A stretch of 64,000 nucleotides of DNA from Amyloporia xantha. Taxonomy: Eukaryota > Basidiomycota > Agaricomycetes > Polyporales > Adustoporiaceae. This document shows positions 11,880 through 23,579 of the stretch, piece by piece. Under the pieces are notes generated by a model. That model searched no databases, was not told where the DNA came from, and worked only from the letters and a program-made list of their open reading frames with translations. The DNA is taken from positions 930,001 through 994,000 of the forward strand of contig JAYKKR010000007.1 in NCBI GenBank assembly GCA_036971615.1, read 5' to 3'. Position 1 is the stretch's first letter. Each line of letters opens with the position of its first letter. Both the position numbers and the translations under genes were made by a program.

Positions 11880-12488
11880 CAAACCAAGTCGACCGGAACG
11901 CTGGATTTACGGGCCATTCCAATTGCCGACAACAAGAGACCAAGCGCTCCATTCAAGCGCCGGCATATACCGAACTTCATCAACGTCCAACGATGTGGAC
12001 CGAGCCAGTGTCAGGCCTGCGCGTTCCCGGGCCCATGCAAGCAGCTGAGTCTTCACTGCATTGAGGCAGCGGTGAGGTGTATGCTGACTCTTAGCTGCGT
12101 TTCACCTCCACTTGACCTAGATCGCCGCGGTCGATCTTGTCGCCAGGAGTCTTCTCCATCCTTGTGTTTGAGGAAACAGGATTACGACAAGCTCGGGTTC
12201 TCGTATCTGCTACTCGTGTGACTGCTTCTGCAGAGTCTCTGGCGTTCGGCACTCGGCGAGATAGACACTTACCAGAAGCAATTTTACGATCGTCCGTTCT
12301 GTATACTGTCTCGCTACGACGATACGATCCTCCGCGCAAGTTTTCGTCGATCCGCTCTGACAGCTTCAGAAAACCAGCGTTGGCTCACACGAACATCTTC
12401 AAAAGGGCCACAGCGAAACACCATTACTGCTCGTGACCTTGCCGAGACTATTTTCAGACGATTCGGGAGCGTAGAACACGTCCAGTGA
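11880..12488 (+). other. possible spliced gene of unknown family (no start codon found)
   Basis: Three open segments can be joined in frame: one ending at 12071 (…LSLHCIEAA), one at 12121-12165 (IAAVDLVARSLLHPC) and one at 12234-12488 (SLWRSALGEIDTYQKQFYD … RRFGSVEHVQ, stop at 12486). The first intron (12072-12120, GTGAGG to CCTAG) is convincing. The second (12166-12233) has a weak GTTTGA donor. The joined peptide looks protein-like, but I recognise no domain and see no in-frame ATG in the first segment. A competing unspliced frame at 12137-12436 is also open. Treat it as a candidate only. Confidence 0.22.
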
Positions 12489-13926
12489 CCACACGGAGCG
12501 AAGCGGTGGCGATACTAAGACATGAGGTCTCGACCATGTGTAGTAGACGTTGCGCGATCATCGCCGGATACAATAGGGGGTTAGAGTGGATAGAACCTGT
12601 GTTTAAATTAGTCCTCTGTTCTGGAGACCTGGTGATCTCGCCACTTGTGCCATTGCACGTATTATCAATCTGGAACTCGTTTGCGTGTATAGTCAATGGA
12701 CTTGTTCCTAATGCATATTATGAGCTATGGTGATCTGACCATCTCAGAATGTGGATGATTTGAAGACAAAGTATCTTGGAACCACTCCGAGATTAAGGGG
12801 CTGGTGATAAATATCATGTTGAAACCGGCTCTCGTGAACGATCTGTATAAATTGATTACTCACCGAGATAGTACACGTTGATCCTGTTCTCAGTACGCGG
12901 TCTATACCTAGGTCGTGCGTAGGCGGCACCACAGCGAACGTGCGCTGGCCCACAGAGGGGTCATTGTTTCCAATGTCTAGACTGGCAATGGCAATGACGC
13001 GTCGAATAGATCGTCGAAGGCTGCGTGATCAGCTCTTCACTTGCATATGACGGATCACATTACTCTGCCCGTCTATTGCGTCCATGCAATTTTTCTCCCA
13101 CATTCATGACTCTCAAAGGATGACGCTTGATATTCTAGCAGCCAGTCTACTCCATTGCGAATGTTTAGCATGGGAAGGTCATGAACGTAATGCAATCGTG
13201 ATGGAACGTTGTGAGCCTATAGAATATCAGCTTATCATGATTATCTGTGCTCAAAAACATAGCTGAACAACTCATTGCAAGTCGGCACCTCCGACGGTGG
13301 GGAGATGCCCATCTCCGTGACATTTCCAACTTGCAGACGACAGCTCAGAGGAGGCCTGAGTCCGACAACAGCGCCACCATACCCCCAGCCCTGACACATT
13401 CTATTCCAGTCAGTCCGTACAGAATGTAAACCTATAAATACTATGGCCACTGAGCTCAACGCTGTTAAGACGTGGTCAATAGCCGCTGGGTCGTCATTGG
13501 TGCGATATCCTGGCAGTAATACCTGGTGGCACACCGCCCATTTGTCCAAGTCTGCGGGGCCTCATCAGAAGGGCCTGTGGCGAGTTCTAGGTGGGTCGTG
13601 ACTAGGTCACTAGAAGCAACTGAATGAGTCACCAGATGGCTACACGCACATACCACACGGATAATTCGATAGAGGTAACTGTAACCCTTCTCCACTGGTG
13701 CGCGGGCGCCCTTGAGCCTAGGTGACTTCACAAATTAGGAAGCCACCTTGTCAAAATTATCTTCGCCATGAGTCATCTGTAAGACAGTCTGCTAGATAGC
13801 GGTATTAGTACTTTGTGGTGGATGAGGAACATGAGTCTCGCCACGACGCCAATACTGAACCGCGTCCGACGCGATGCATCACGTGAGACGCGCCCCGAAC
13901 TCAACGCGTTTCCTAATTAGGGTTCA
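12489..13926. other. gene-poor region upstream of the acidic Scm3-like protein
   Basis: 1.4 kb with only short open frames, for example minus-strand frames at 13241-13549 (one short hydrophobic stretch, ALSSVAIVFIGLHSV) and 13465-13731. None matches a family I know. They could be remnants of a membrane-protein gene; I see no repeat or RNA gene. Confidence 0.3.
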
Positions 13927-16900
13927 ATGTCGAGCCGCGACGAGGCGTTCCCAACTGCCATGGAAGGGGACAGCCAGCTCAAAGGCAAGGCAGTGGCGGT
14001 TCGACCTGCTCTGATAACTCCCTCTCTATCTCCTCCCCCCAACTCGCGCTTCTATCCCTCTGCAGGATCTCACACACCGGTGCCACCTTTGAAACGACCA
14101 CGGCTCGCATCGACACCTTCAACGTCACTTTCCGTCGCTGGTCCTTCGTCAACTCCAGGCGTAGAGGCAGATATCCATGACAGCCTCAAGTCTTCTGCTC
14201 TTCTGTTTAATTTTTGGTCTCAGCTAGGTGAACGATATAATCGTCCGCTTGACGAAGATGACATTATAGATCTTCGGGATGGCTCACTGGTCAAAGACCG
14301 CGGCGTTTTGCGTGGCTCAGCCAGAACGTACCAAATGGGCTGCTTCGCGGGCGATGAGCCGCTTTCGGATGTGAATGACGCTAGCAGTGACGGCGGCGGG
14401 GTTCACACGGAAGCGGACGACGACGACATAGATGAACTGGATGCCTTTGCACCTGAGGCAAATATCTCCAATGCACTGCAATTGGAGAAAGAGAAACTAC
14501 AGGTCCCGCCTCTACAAATGATGAACCCTGCTGACGCCGAAGACCTACGAGAGTTCCTAGAGGCTGAGCGACGGCGGAAGGAGCTGTACGGTGACCTAGA
14601 GGAAGATGATGACGAGAAGGAAGACGACGACGAGAAGGAAGACGATGGCGAGAAGGGAGATGACGGTGAGAAGGACGGTGACGAGGAGGACAATGACGAG
14701 AAGGAAAATGATCATGAGACGGTTGACTTTGGACTCTTAGACCATCCAGGCACTGCGGACGCTTCGCTCGAGAACGGCGACCGATTTGACGACTCTAAAG
14801 ACGAATCCGAAAGGAACAGGAGGCCCTCGACTTCGCGCGCTGTGAAAGAAAACAAGGCATATAGCCATGAGGAACAGTCTTTCAGACCTACACCTCTGCA
14901 CGAGGATGATCTATCTGACGACGAATTCGCCTCATGGGATTTCGACTACTCCTCCCCTGTCAAACGAACACCCACGTCTCGTAAGCTGGATATCGCAACA
15001 GATGTCATTGATCTAACGGATTCGCCGTCACCTCCTCGCCCTCCTGTAAGACGCGGAAGGTCGAGGGCACCGGTCCATCAGCAGGTCAATCAATCCCTCC
15101 CCTCAGATTCTCGGTCAAACAGTCGGGGCAGATCAAAAACGCCTGCCCGTAGGAAGACGAGCATGCCACCTCCGCCGCTTCCTCGAGGACCTCCTCTACA
15201 ACTATTCACTCCCCCTTTATCATCATCGTCTGTCATCGAGAGTACCCCGGACCTGTCATTAGCATCCGAGCCTCCCTTTTCTTCGCCTTCGCCGTCACCC
15301 CCTCCTCCTCCACGACCGAGGCCGCGACCGCGATACAAAGGTGCAACTATTGCTCCCAGTCGTGACTCTGTAGGTAGTTCTAAGACAGCTACGTCTCCTG
15401 TTCAGCATGTTTACCTGACTCAAACGGCAACTGGACCAAACATCAAAAAGAAATCGTCGAAACAGATCCTCATACCGGAGGTTGTGATTACACGGAGAAC
15501 ATCTAGTGCAACACCATTGAGAGGCCTTCCTCCCCATCGTTCAGGCCAACCAGATACTCAGGCCCGGGATGATGCTATCGGATACGAAGACGAAGATCAG
15601 TCTGCCTTTCATCCTGTCACACCACGGAAAGACAAGGGCAAGGAAAGAGGGACAGAGTCTTCCGCCAATCTTGATGCCTCGAAGTGCAAAAATCAAGGTA
15701 GTAGGCGTTCACATAGTGCTACTGCAAGAACCTCTCGGTCAAGCTTGTCATCAGACATCGATGATCTACCATCCTCCAATGTGGGACCGCCTGCACGGAG
15801 CCGGAAGCGCAAGCGCGTTATTTCTTCTCCCTCTCCGTCTGGCCAGTCTGAGGAGGAAAAGACTCCCCCGAGAATATCCCCTAGATCCACATCGGGAGGA
15901 CCTCAACAGGGTGAGGCCGGGCCGTCATCCTTTCATGTGTCCAAGAACGGCCTCCAACCCAAGACGACATCATCGCTGCCCGTTTCAGACGATGAAAGTG
16001 GTACGCTAAACTGTCCCCGAGCTGTGATGTCTTTCCTCATCATGAATTTGGTCATGCAGACGATCTTTCGAGATACCCCCTACTTTATCGCCCGTCTGAT
16101 CGCGCTCGTACGCCTCATCTGTCAATGTCCGATCCGATACCTGTTCCATACATCCCGCACATGCCACGTTCTTCAAGACACAATGAACATCCACCTCAGC
16201 ATCCACCACCCTTAGCGCTCGATTCTCAAGAAGCGCGAATTGCACAAAGTGTTCTTTCTTATCTCGCGAATGCTGCCGCTGCTGGTCTTGCATCGGCGCC
16301 CGGCTACCCGCCTGGATATCCTCAGCCGTATTTCGCTTCAGGGCCTCAGTGGCCGCCTTGGACCCCGAGAAGGCATCGACATTCGGAGCGCCGACAAGGG
16401 TCCGAAATGCCATCCTCAGACGCTGGCTCGTCTGTGCCGTCCTCTGTCTACGCCACGCCCTCGCATCCGCACCCATATCCGTACACCTATGATCCATCAT
16501 TCTCCGGAGCGACGCTCCCCCCCTCGTCTCCTCCTGACTCCCCTGCCTCATCATCACCACCCCATGAACGTCCGCGATCTGCACTGAGGAGCCGCAGTAA
16601 ATCCAGAGGTCGTAGGGTATCTTTCAAGCTGGATGATGATGATAGGCCGGCGCTTCCCACGCCGGTACACTTCAATGAGGATGAATGGGACCAAGGAGTG
16701 GAAAGCGCTCCGTCGCAGTCGTGGAGGTACAGCAGCGCAAAGCCACCAGAGCGTCTCAAGAATCGCCCTGGTGCTAGGAGCAAGACCGCAGTGCGAGAGG
16801 TGGTCGAACCGAAGGATCCGCCGAAAACATCGGAGAAGGGAAAGGACAGGCCTCGTGCAAATACTTTCCGCGATCTCAGCGAGTCTGAAGACTTCGAGGC

Positions 16901-17006
16901 GCCACCGGCGAGCCGAGGTAGAAGGCAAGAGAGAGGGCGCACACCTGGTCCTGCCTCCCAGCGAGAAAGAAGTACGTCTGTCCATGCGCCCGGGAAGAAA
17001 GCGTAA
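13927..17006 (+). CDS. large acidic/disordered nuclear protein with Scm3 (CENP-A chaperone)-like N-terminal block
   Basis: Two exons, 13927-16000 and 16060-17006, give 1006 residues. The 59-nt intron (GTACGC to CATGCAG) restores a continuous frame between two separately open regions. Residues about 85-140 contain LLFNFWSQLGERYNRPLDED, then DIIDLRDGSLVKDRGVLRGS. This resembles the Scm3/HJURP block (aromatic-rich helix, then D-I/V-D-L-R-x-G-x-I/V-x-D-x-G-x-L). The rest is acidic and Ser/Pro-rich. It includes a DDDEKE repeat, a DLSDDEFASWDFDY segment (about residue 338), a probable SUMO-interaction motif DVIDLTDS (about residue 360), a polyproline run and several Arg/Ser-rich basic patches. The protein is much longer than yeast Scm3. 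If the block is real, it would chaperone the centromeric H3 variant; otherwise this is an unclassified chromatin protein. Gene structure is firm, function tentative. Confidence 0.6.
14602..14712 (+). repeat. in-frame 18-nt minisatellite encoding D/E-K hexapeptides
   Basis: About six degenerate copies of an 18-nt unit encode variants of DDDEKE, DDGEKG and DDGEKD inside the large acidic protein. The length is a multiple of three, so copy-number change would keep the frame. It is expected to vary between strains. Confidence 0.75.
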
Positions 17007-17479
17007 GGCTCTGTATTGAGACGATTGTATGGGTTTGCCTCAGTTTGCTATCTTTATTCGATCCATATAATTTCTGCAGGAATCTAGGTTTTTGTTGACG
17101 AAGTACGAACTGTTGCAGCCGTGTGTATGTACTGTACTCCCGCCATCTTATCTGTCTGAGTATTTCTTGTGTGGAAGTTTCCCATGGGAAATTGGCTTTT
17201 CCTCGAGATGCGGTCAGATACCCTGGCACTGTGAATTGCCTATTTAGGAATTCACCACCTGCAACCCCACCTCAGATTTTCCATGGCAAATAATCATCAA
17301 CACGCCCTTGACTCGACTTGCACCCACACGACCCTTCCAGGCGGCTCATTTCGCGGGGATTTATCCTCTCAACGTGTTCTTATTTGTCGCTCAGCTCGAT
17401 CGTAATCTCCTGTCCATCGCAGAATCTGCAGTACCAATCAATTACCACAGTGATCGTGCTCTGACATCTTTAGCCAGCC
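17007..17479. other. intergenic region between Scm3-like and PP2C genes
   Basis: 473 bp on the same-strand boundary. It should contain the 3' UTR of the upstream gene and the PP2C promoter. No coding frame is recognised and there is no obvious repeat. Confidence 0.4.
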
Positions 17480-19702
17480 ATGGTGAGTGCTCGTGCTCCA
17501 TTGCGTACGCGCGGTCTGCCATGAACGTCGATCATACTTCACGATTTGCAGGGTCAAACTATGTCGAGACCAGGTTTGTACAGCAGAGCTCGACACTCCG
17601 TCTCTATCTCTTACCAGTTATTATTTTCTCAGCGACCGCCAAGATCACTGAGTCGGGCGGAAATGACAAGTTTTCTTACAGTGTATCGGAGATGCAAGGC
17701 TGGCGAGTATGTGAGTGATGACTATCTTTGGTTATTATGACGTTTTGCCCTCGTTCGTTTCTTGCATCGCCCGTGGATAGAGAAGTAATATATCGTGCAA
17801 AAGGACTGATCTATTTTCTATGCAGCCATGGAGGACGCGCATACCATTCAATTAGGTCTCGATGAAGGTCAAGATGAATCGAATGCCTTTTTTGCTGTCT
17901 ACGATGGACACGGCGGTGCGTTTCAGTTATTCGCCACTGGCGTTCACTTACTTCATGCAGCTCATTTGTAAAGGTGGAGCGGCTGCAAAATACGCTGGGC
18001 AGAATGTTCACAAACAATTGGTGGACAACGATGCATATCGGAGTAAAGAGTATCCTACGGCATTGAAGACTGCGTTTTTGTCCACAGACTTCAACATGCG
18101 AAATGGTATGTCACAGAGTCTACTGATTTTGGAACGGACATTGATTACGTCGGTGTTCGACGTTTAATCCCAGCACCGGAATTTCAGCATGACGGCTCGG
18201 GATGTACAGCGGTCGCCGCTTTGGTCACGACCGAAGGCAAGATATTTGTAGTATGTGTTTCATATAAGAGTTTTTTGTTGCACCTCCGTTCCTCACATTC
18301 ACATGGTCACTATCTATATAGGCCAATGCAGGCGATTCTAGGTCCGTCTTGAGTGTTAAGGGTGAGGCGAAGCCACTCAGTTTCGACCATAAGCCGCAAA
18401 ACGAGGGTGAGACCATCCCTGTCGAGTGCATCTGACGCGCTTTAAACATGTTTGCATTGCAGTTGAAAAAACTCGTATTACTGCCGCGGGTGGTTATGTC
18501 TCGTTCGGACGAGTAAATGGTGAGTGTGCCCGCAGTACGTGGGGACATGGGGCCGTTCTTATCTTCACGTGATCAGGCAATCTGGCTTTGGCAAGAGCCC
18601 TTGGTGATTTTGATTACAAGAAGAATGGGGATTTGTCGCCCGAAGCGCAGATCATCACTTCAGACCCCGAAATCACTGAACATGATATCACAGACGAAGA
18701 TGAATTTATAGTGCTTGCATGCGACGGTTCGTGGTAACCCTGCTACTGTTCCAACGTTCTGGGGTTGACGGGTAGATCTCAGGTATCTGGGACTGTCTCT
18801 CATCGCAGCAGGTCGTCGATGTTGTCCGTCTCCTCATCTCGCAAGGCAAGCAACTATCCGAAGTGTGCGAGGAGATTTGCGAATTGTGTCTGGCTCCAGA
18901 CACTACCGGGGGCGTAGGCATTGGATGCGACAATATGACGATCCTCGTTATTGCCCTTTTGCACGGCCGCTCTATGGATGAGTGGTACAGCTGGGTCAAC
19001 GAGCGGGCGACCTCCAAGTATGGCCATGAAATGCCGGATCTCCTGCCCCGAATCTACTCCGATACCAGGATGTCGGGGTTTAAAGCACGGCGGGAGATTT
19101 GGGAGAAACGAGACCGGGAGCGGGACGCATTCCAAGCTGCAGAGCGGGAGCGTGAGGCTCGGGGCGAGTTGCCGGCCTACTTCCATTCCCTCGGTCCCCT
19201 AGGAAAGATGTTGTGCCAAGAACCTGGCACTTCGTACGACCCCTCGACCGGTGTCCTCTCACTTGGGGGACAAGTCTGGGAAGGACCCACGGCGGCCATA
19301 GCAAGCGATGACCTTGATGAGAATGACAGCGATGATACAGGGGATGATCAGGCTGCATGGGATGCTCCTGACATGGATGAAGAGACAGAGGCACGATACC
19401 GCGAGATCAAACAAGATAATGCGACAAAGAGCCTTCAGGCGCAACTTGACGAACTGGAGAAGGATCGGGGTGTGGATGAAGACGGCGATGTGGAGGTCGG
19501 ACATAGTAATGGTCAGGAATCGGAGAGCGACCCACCACGTCAACTTCAAGGTGAGGCGCCACCACCTCCCACCCCTAAACCGTCGGAAGCCGGCGGGGTC
19601 AACGGGAAACAGCTCGAGCATCTACCCGGTGGCGACGCGCCGAGTTCAGCAGTGAAGACGGAAGGCCTATTGGATTCGAGCGAAAATCCGTTGAAGGTTT
19701 AG
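17480..19702 (+). CDS. PP2C-type Ser/Thr phosphatase (Ptc2/3-like)
   Basis: Mg/Mn-dependent protein phosphatase acting in stress and cell-cycle signalling. All PP2C motifs are readable across the exons: EMQGWRVSMEDAHT, FFAVYDGHGG, DGSGCTAVAAL, FVANAGDSRSVL, SFDHKP, GNLALARALGDFDYK, EFIVLACDGIWDC and GGVGIGCDNMTILV. All metal-ligand Asp residues are in place. The first exon is only the ATG itself (17480-17482). After a 69-nt intron the second exon (17552-17573) adds GQTMSRP, giving MGQTMSRP, the family's usual N-myristoylatable start. Exon 3 is 17633-17710, and further introns split the domain. A C-terminal extension after the catalytic domain (about 19330-19700) is acidic and Pro-rich, as in fungal Ptc2 homologues. 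The usual SRAIGD motif is here ARALGD, a mild variation. Confidence 0.9.
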
Positions 19703-19951
19703 TACTTTGTATGCATGTAGATTGTTTCTCTCTCTCTTTTCATCTCACGTCGCGTTGTATTTTCTGGGATAACCTATTTTGATGCCACCATGGGTCTCAT
19801 CACTGATTCTGATGCAATATCTGTTGTCCATACCGGTGTATACGTTCAGCTACTAGTACCAGCTAATGAACATGTCTCATTTTCCTCATGTATGCTTGTT
19901 CCTACATTCACGATTGTAACAGCACACCGTAGATCATGGCGTAAGTGCGAT

Positions 19952-21967
19952 TCACAACGCGCCACGCAGAACAATGAATTCGTCTTCACAAAGGCACATT
20001 ATGACAGTTCTACTATCCCCCGTCTTGGTCATACCAAGGCCTAGCAAAGATCCGGCAGAGGCACCACCTACTTTCAGGATAGCTTGTTTAGCCCATTTCT
20101 CCCGGGTTTGCGCCCCTTGGTAGATGTATACGTTTCCGCCGAGATCGCGCGAACCGCTCTCAAAGGCGAAAACGGCTTGCGATGAAAGGTGATGGGTGAA
20201 GCGCGTGTCCTGCTTAGATGCAAGCACGAACGAGAGCGCGGAGTACGTCGACGTATGCGTCCATACAGGGGCATCCTCAGGCCCGGCGCCCTCGCTGAGT
20301 TCGTACAGCAAACCATCCAACCCGTTCTTCAGTACCAAAGATGGTCGTGTTGTACGCTCTAGCCCGGGGAACAAGACCGAGAGTAATTGGACAGGAGCAC
20401 CATCGCTATAGAGTGGCGATGAACCGTCTGCACGGACCCATGTAATGCAAACGGAGCGTCCGACACCCAGATCCAACTCATCATCTACTTCGCCCTTTGC
20501 CAGACTAGGCATGCCCCTACCGAGTCCCAGCCCACTAGTATCCTGGCCGTCGCGCAAAGCCGCAGTGTACTTCTCTAGCGCTTCACGAATTGCCCAAAGC
20601 TCGGAAGGGTCTAGCGTCTCGGGAACCTCGATATCCTCGTCAGAAACGTTGGGAGATGAGGCAGAAGCACGTGAAGCGTCAGCGGCGAAAACCTGCATCC
20701 AACGGGTGCCTTCATGTGCTTTGTCAATGTGCAGTGTGAGTACACCAAACGTACACTCCGCCGCACGGTCCCAGGTCCAAAAGCTTGTGCTAGGTAGGAC
20801 ATTGTCCCACAGCGCCTTCATGTCGTATCGCGGAGGCCTAACTTGTACACCGTCGCTTTGATTGTCGCTGTCAAGAGCGGTACCGTCACGGATGAGCACT
20901 GTAAGTGTGCGCGGAGTGAAGGTGACTCGGATGTCTTCTGTACGGGTTGAGGATGGAAGTGGAATCGCGACGGTGACTGAGTCCGATGTCTGGGTCCACG
21001 AGTACGGCGGTGGCTTCTGAAGCTGCACGCCATCAAGCTTCTCGTCTGCACGAGGGATGGACGCCAGTTCATCTGCAGAAGGTTCGTATGCTGGAGTGGG
21101 CGAGACGTCGATCGAGTGATATGACGAGCCGCCAATTAGTAAAAATGCTTTACGACTATCGTCGAATGCAGTGTAGACAGGGAACATCTTGCCCCCTTCG
21201 ATGCCAGAGAATCGCCAGTGGTTGCGTCTGCTCCTGCGGGGATGGTAGCGGGAGTGTGAACTGGACTGCCCAAATGTCGAACTCGGAGGAGACGTGCTTC
21301 GCTCGACTCTGCGAAGAGCCAGCCGATGAATAATGCTTGGATGACAGGATGACCAAGGCACTTTCAGGTGCAACCATGACAGCCTGATGGATGCGAAACG
21401 GGACTGCACTTGCGGACGAGCCATAAGCAGGCGGGATGGACAGCTCGAACGTCCCTAGCAACTTTGCTGACCAAGACTCCGGTACTTGAAGTACGTAGAG
21501 GTATCCACGACCATCGGACACGAAAAGCAGTGTAGAATCCAGAAAGGCAGTCGAGGGATACTCGCGCTGCAGTGAGCCTGCCTCAGGGGATAAAATCTGT
21601 GTCGGAAGCTCATAGAGCGTATCAAATGAAGGTTCGAGTGTAGCCTACTTTGGAAACATGCTCAGTTGACATAGGTCCAAGGACAATCGAGAATAGTACT
21701 CACCTCGTTAAGACGGACAGAAATAACTCTTAACTCACTATCAACATACACCATACGGCCATCATGTCCTGAGACAGTGAGATGATTATGTGAAATTCTG
21801 CTCTGCACCTCCTGGATAGTTATATGGGATCGTCCAGAGACATTCGTTTGTGAGGGCTTGTACTGCAGGTCATAACGGTAGACAATTTCTTCCTGTGCTA
21901 ATGGTGAGAGTTTGTATCCCTCGAACTTCGGATTCAGGAGAGAGCGATTTGGCTTGAATTGTGACAT
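19952..21967 (-). CDS. NudC domain-containing protein 1 (NUDCD1)-like, with apparent frameshift
   Basis: The N-terminus starts at 21967 (MSQFKPNRSLLNPKFEGYKL), followed by a beta-rich region. The CS/NudC domain is at about 20700-21000 (YSWTQTSDSVTVAIPL … LPSSTFW-like, with WDRAAECTFGVLTLHID). The C-terminal region ends DEFIVLRGAL at 19952. In animals NUDCD1 is a DHX15-associated co-chaperone-like protein. A 5' intron lies at about 21650-21705. Downstream, the frame reading PLAILWHRRG (about 21200) does not continue into the frame reading VYTAFDDSRKAFLLIGGSSY. The switch needs one base removed, best placed at the run of five C on the plus strand (21192-21196). No plausible intron spans it. This is either a sequencing/assembly error or a real disruption; the rest of the gene is intact. 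Confidence 0.75.
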
Positions 21968-22452
21968 TCTCTAAAGTAATGGTGGAGGGCGATGGTGGAA
22001 TGAATCCTCAAGAGTTTGCGAATGCTAGCCAATTATTTAGATAGTACGCAAAGGTCCAAGACGAGACAACATATATTCGCCAGAATGTCACGGAAGCGCA
22101 ATGGAATCACACGTGAGATCGACGGCAATGCTGCAATCAGTGAGTCGTAAATACGAGGTAGTATTATAGTAAAACTTAGCAAGTCACTGCATCGAACGTC
22201 TTGTCAATATTGTTGTCAACTTTTGTCAAGTGCCAGCTGCATTGCGCAATGCCGCTGCGGGAAGATTCGACCGACATCATTGACATTGACGAGCGAGTGT
22301 CACAATGACATAAGTCACAAGTGACATAAAACCTGTGACCAATTTACAGCGAGCGTCTGACCAGTGTCTGACCAGGATCGACCTCTATTCTACTGATCCT
22401 GAGGAGCCTCCTTATGCGCTGTTGTCTCTAATTCTGCTAGTAACAAGTTCAG
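21968..22452. other. bidirectional promoter between NUDCD1-like and uL29m genes
   Basis: 485 bp between divergent genes. It contains three copies of TTGTCAA within 29 bp (22201-22207, 22213-22219, 22223-22229). It also has two copies of TGACATAA (22306-22313 and 22322-22329) amid several GTCAC/GTGAC half-sites. No gene is seen. Confidence 0.5.
22201..22329. promoter_or_regulatory. cluster of TTGTCAA and TGACATAA short repeats in a divergent promoter
   Basis: Three TTGTCAA copies spaced 12 and 10 bp apart (near one helical turn), then two TGACATAA copies 16 bp apart. Regular spacing in a divergent promoter suggests transcription-factor binding. The factor is unknown and the statistical weight was not computed. 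Confidence 0.35.
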
Positions 22453-23425
22453 ATGTTTGCCCTTATGCAGCCGCTCTCTTTCCGAGCGGTTCGCTCCGTG
22501 CCCATACGGATGCGTGCCCTCGCTACGCATGCTACCTCTCTCCCGTCAATACCCACAACCTCCAAGCCGGAAACACCTGTTGTCTCCGAAAAGGCATCAG
22601 AAGATGCTCCAATGCGTCCGCACTTGAACATTTCAGTGGATCCAAATCATGGTCTATACGCGTTCTTCCGAAGGCAGGAGAAGGACGGAGTGGTCTCGTA
22701 TGAAACGGTTGAAGTCGCTGACGTGACGAAAGATAGTAGCGGTGAGGCACTTCCACTTCACTAAGACTACCCTTCTGATGTACTGCGCGATAACTTTCCC
22801 TGTTCGGATATGCTACGATGTTCTGGTATCTACTGGACGTAAACTCAGGCCGCTCGTGGACCGCAGCGGAACTACGCCGGAAAAGCTTCAAGGACCTGCA
22901 CACGCTTTGGTACGTCCTGTTGCGGGAGCGGAATCTGCTCGTCACACAGAACGAGGAAGCGCGGAGGCATGGAATCTCGTCGCATTTCATGAGTACACAC
23001 TCCAAGTTGCTAAGGGTATGTTCTATCTTTCCTCAATCATGTGGAGCGTTTGCCCCTAGGTCTCTGCACCGTTCTTGTTGCCCGGTATCAAGGCCAGCAC
23101 ATTGCTAATCCACTTCATATAGTGTCGGAAAAGTATGGCACGTATCAAGTACGTCATCAATGAGCGGCGTCTTGCATACGAAAGGGCAGCAAAGGCGTAC
23201 GAGGAGCAGCGCGAAGCCGATCTTGCTTCGGAACAAGCACAGATAGAAGCTAAGAAACAGGAGGCGGCTGCTAAGGAGGAGGCAGAGGCAAAGGCCAAGG
23301 AGGCGGAGCGGAGAAGGGAAACAGGAGAGGCGCCGTCTGCTGCGAGATTGGCTGGAGCAGGTCTGTTCGAGACCATGCAGCAGAGCTCTGTGCCGCAAGG
23401 TCAGGATCAGACTAAAAGCTCATAA
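22453..23425 (+). CDS. mitochondrial large-subunit ribosomal protein uL29m (MRP-L47/MRPL4 family)
   Basis: Component of the mitochondrial 54S ribosomal subunit near the exit tunnel. Three exons, 22453-22741, 22849-23015 and 23123-23425, give 252 residues. The N-terminus is Arg/Ser-rich with no acidic residues in the first 40 or so positions, as expected for a mitochondrial presequence. The MRP-L47 domain is clear: [20 protein letters not shown], then [20 protein letters not shown], then [20 protein letters not shown]. All three splice junctions are GT-AG and keep the frame. The C-terminal half is a charged Ala/Glu/Lys-rich helix (about 23190-23330), common in fungal homologues. It is the left member of a pair of mitochondrial genes with the NDUFAF6-like gene downstream. 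Confidence 0.92.
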
Positions 23426-23579
23426 ATGACGGTTTGGTTATGTGTGTAGTGACTCCCCGCTAGCACATAAATGCTGAGATCATACTTACTGGGAGCATCT
23501 GCGATGCATATCCACTCCACCCAAGTATTATGTGGTCGAACCTATTCTCCTACCCTTGTCCTGCTCTCCCCACTGCAAC

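Noticed and set aside
14602..14712. Short tandem repeats considered as a CRISPR-like or noncoding satellite
   Set aside because: The 18-nt units are in frame within a long coding exon, vary as codons do, and have no spacers.
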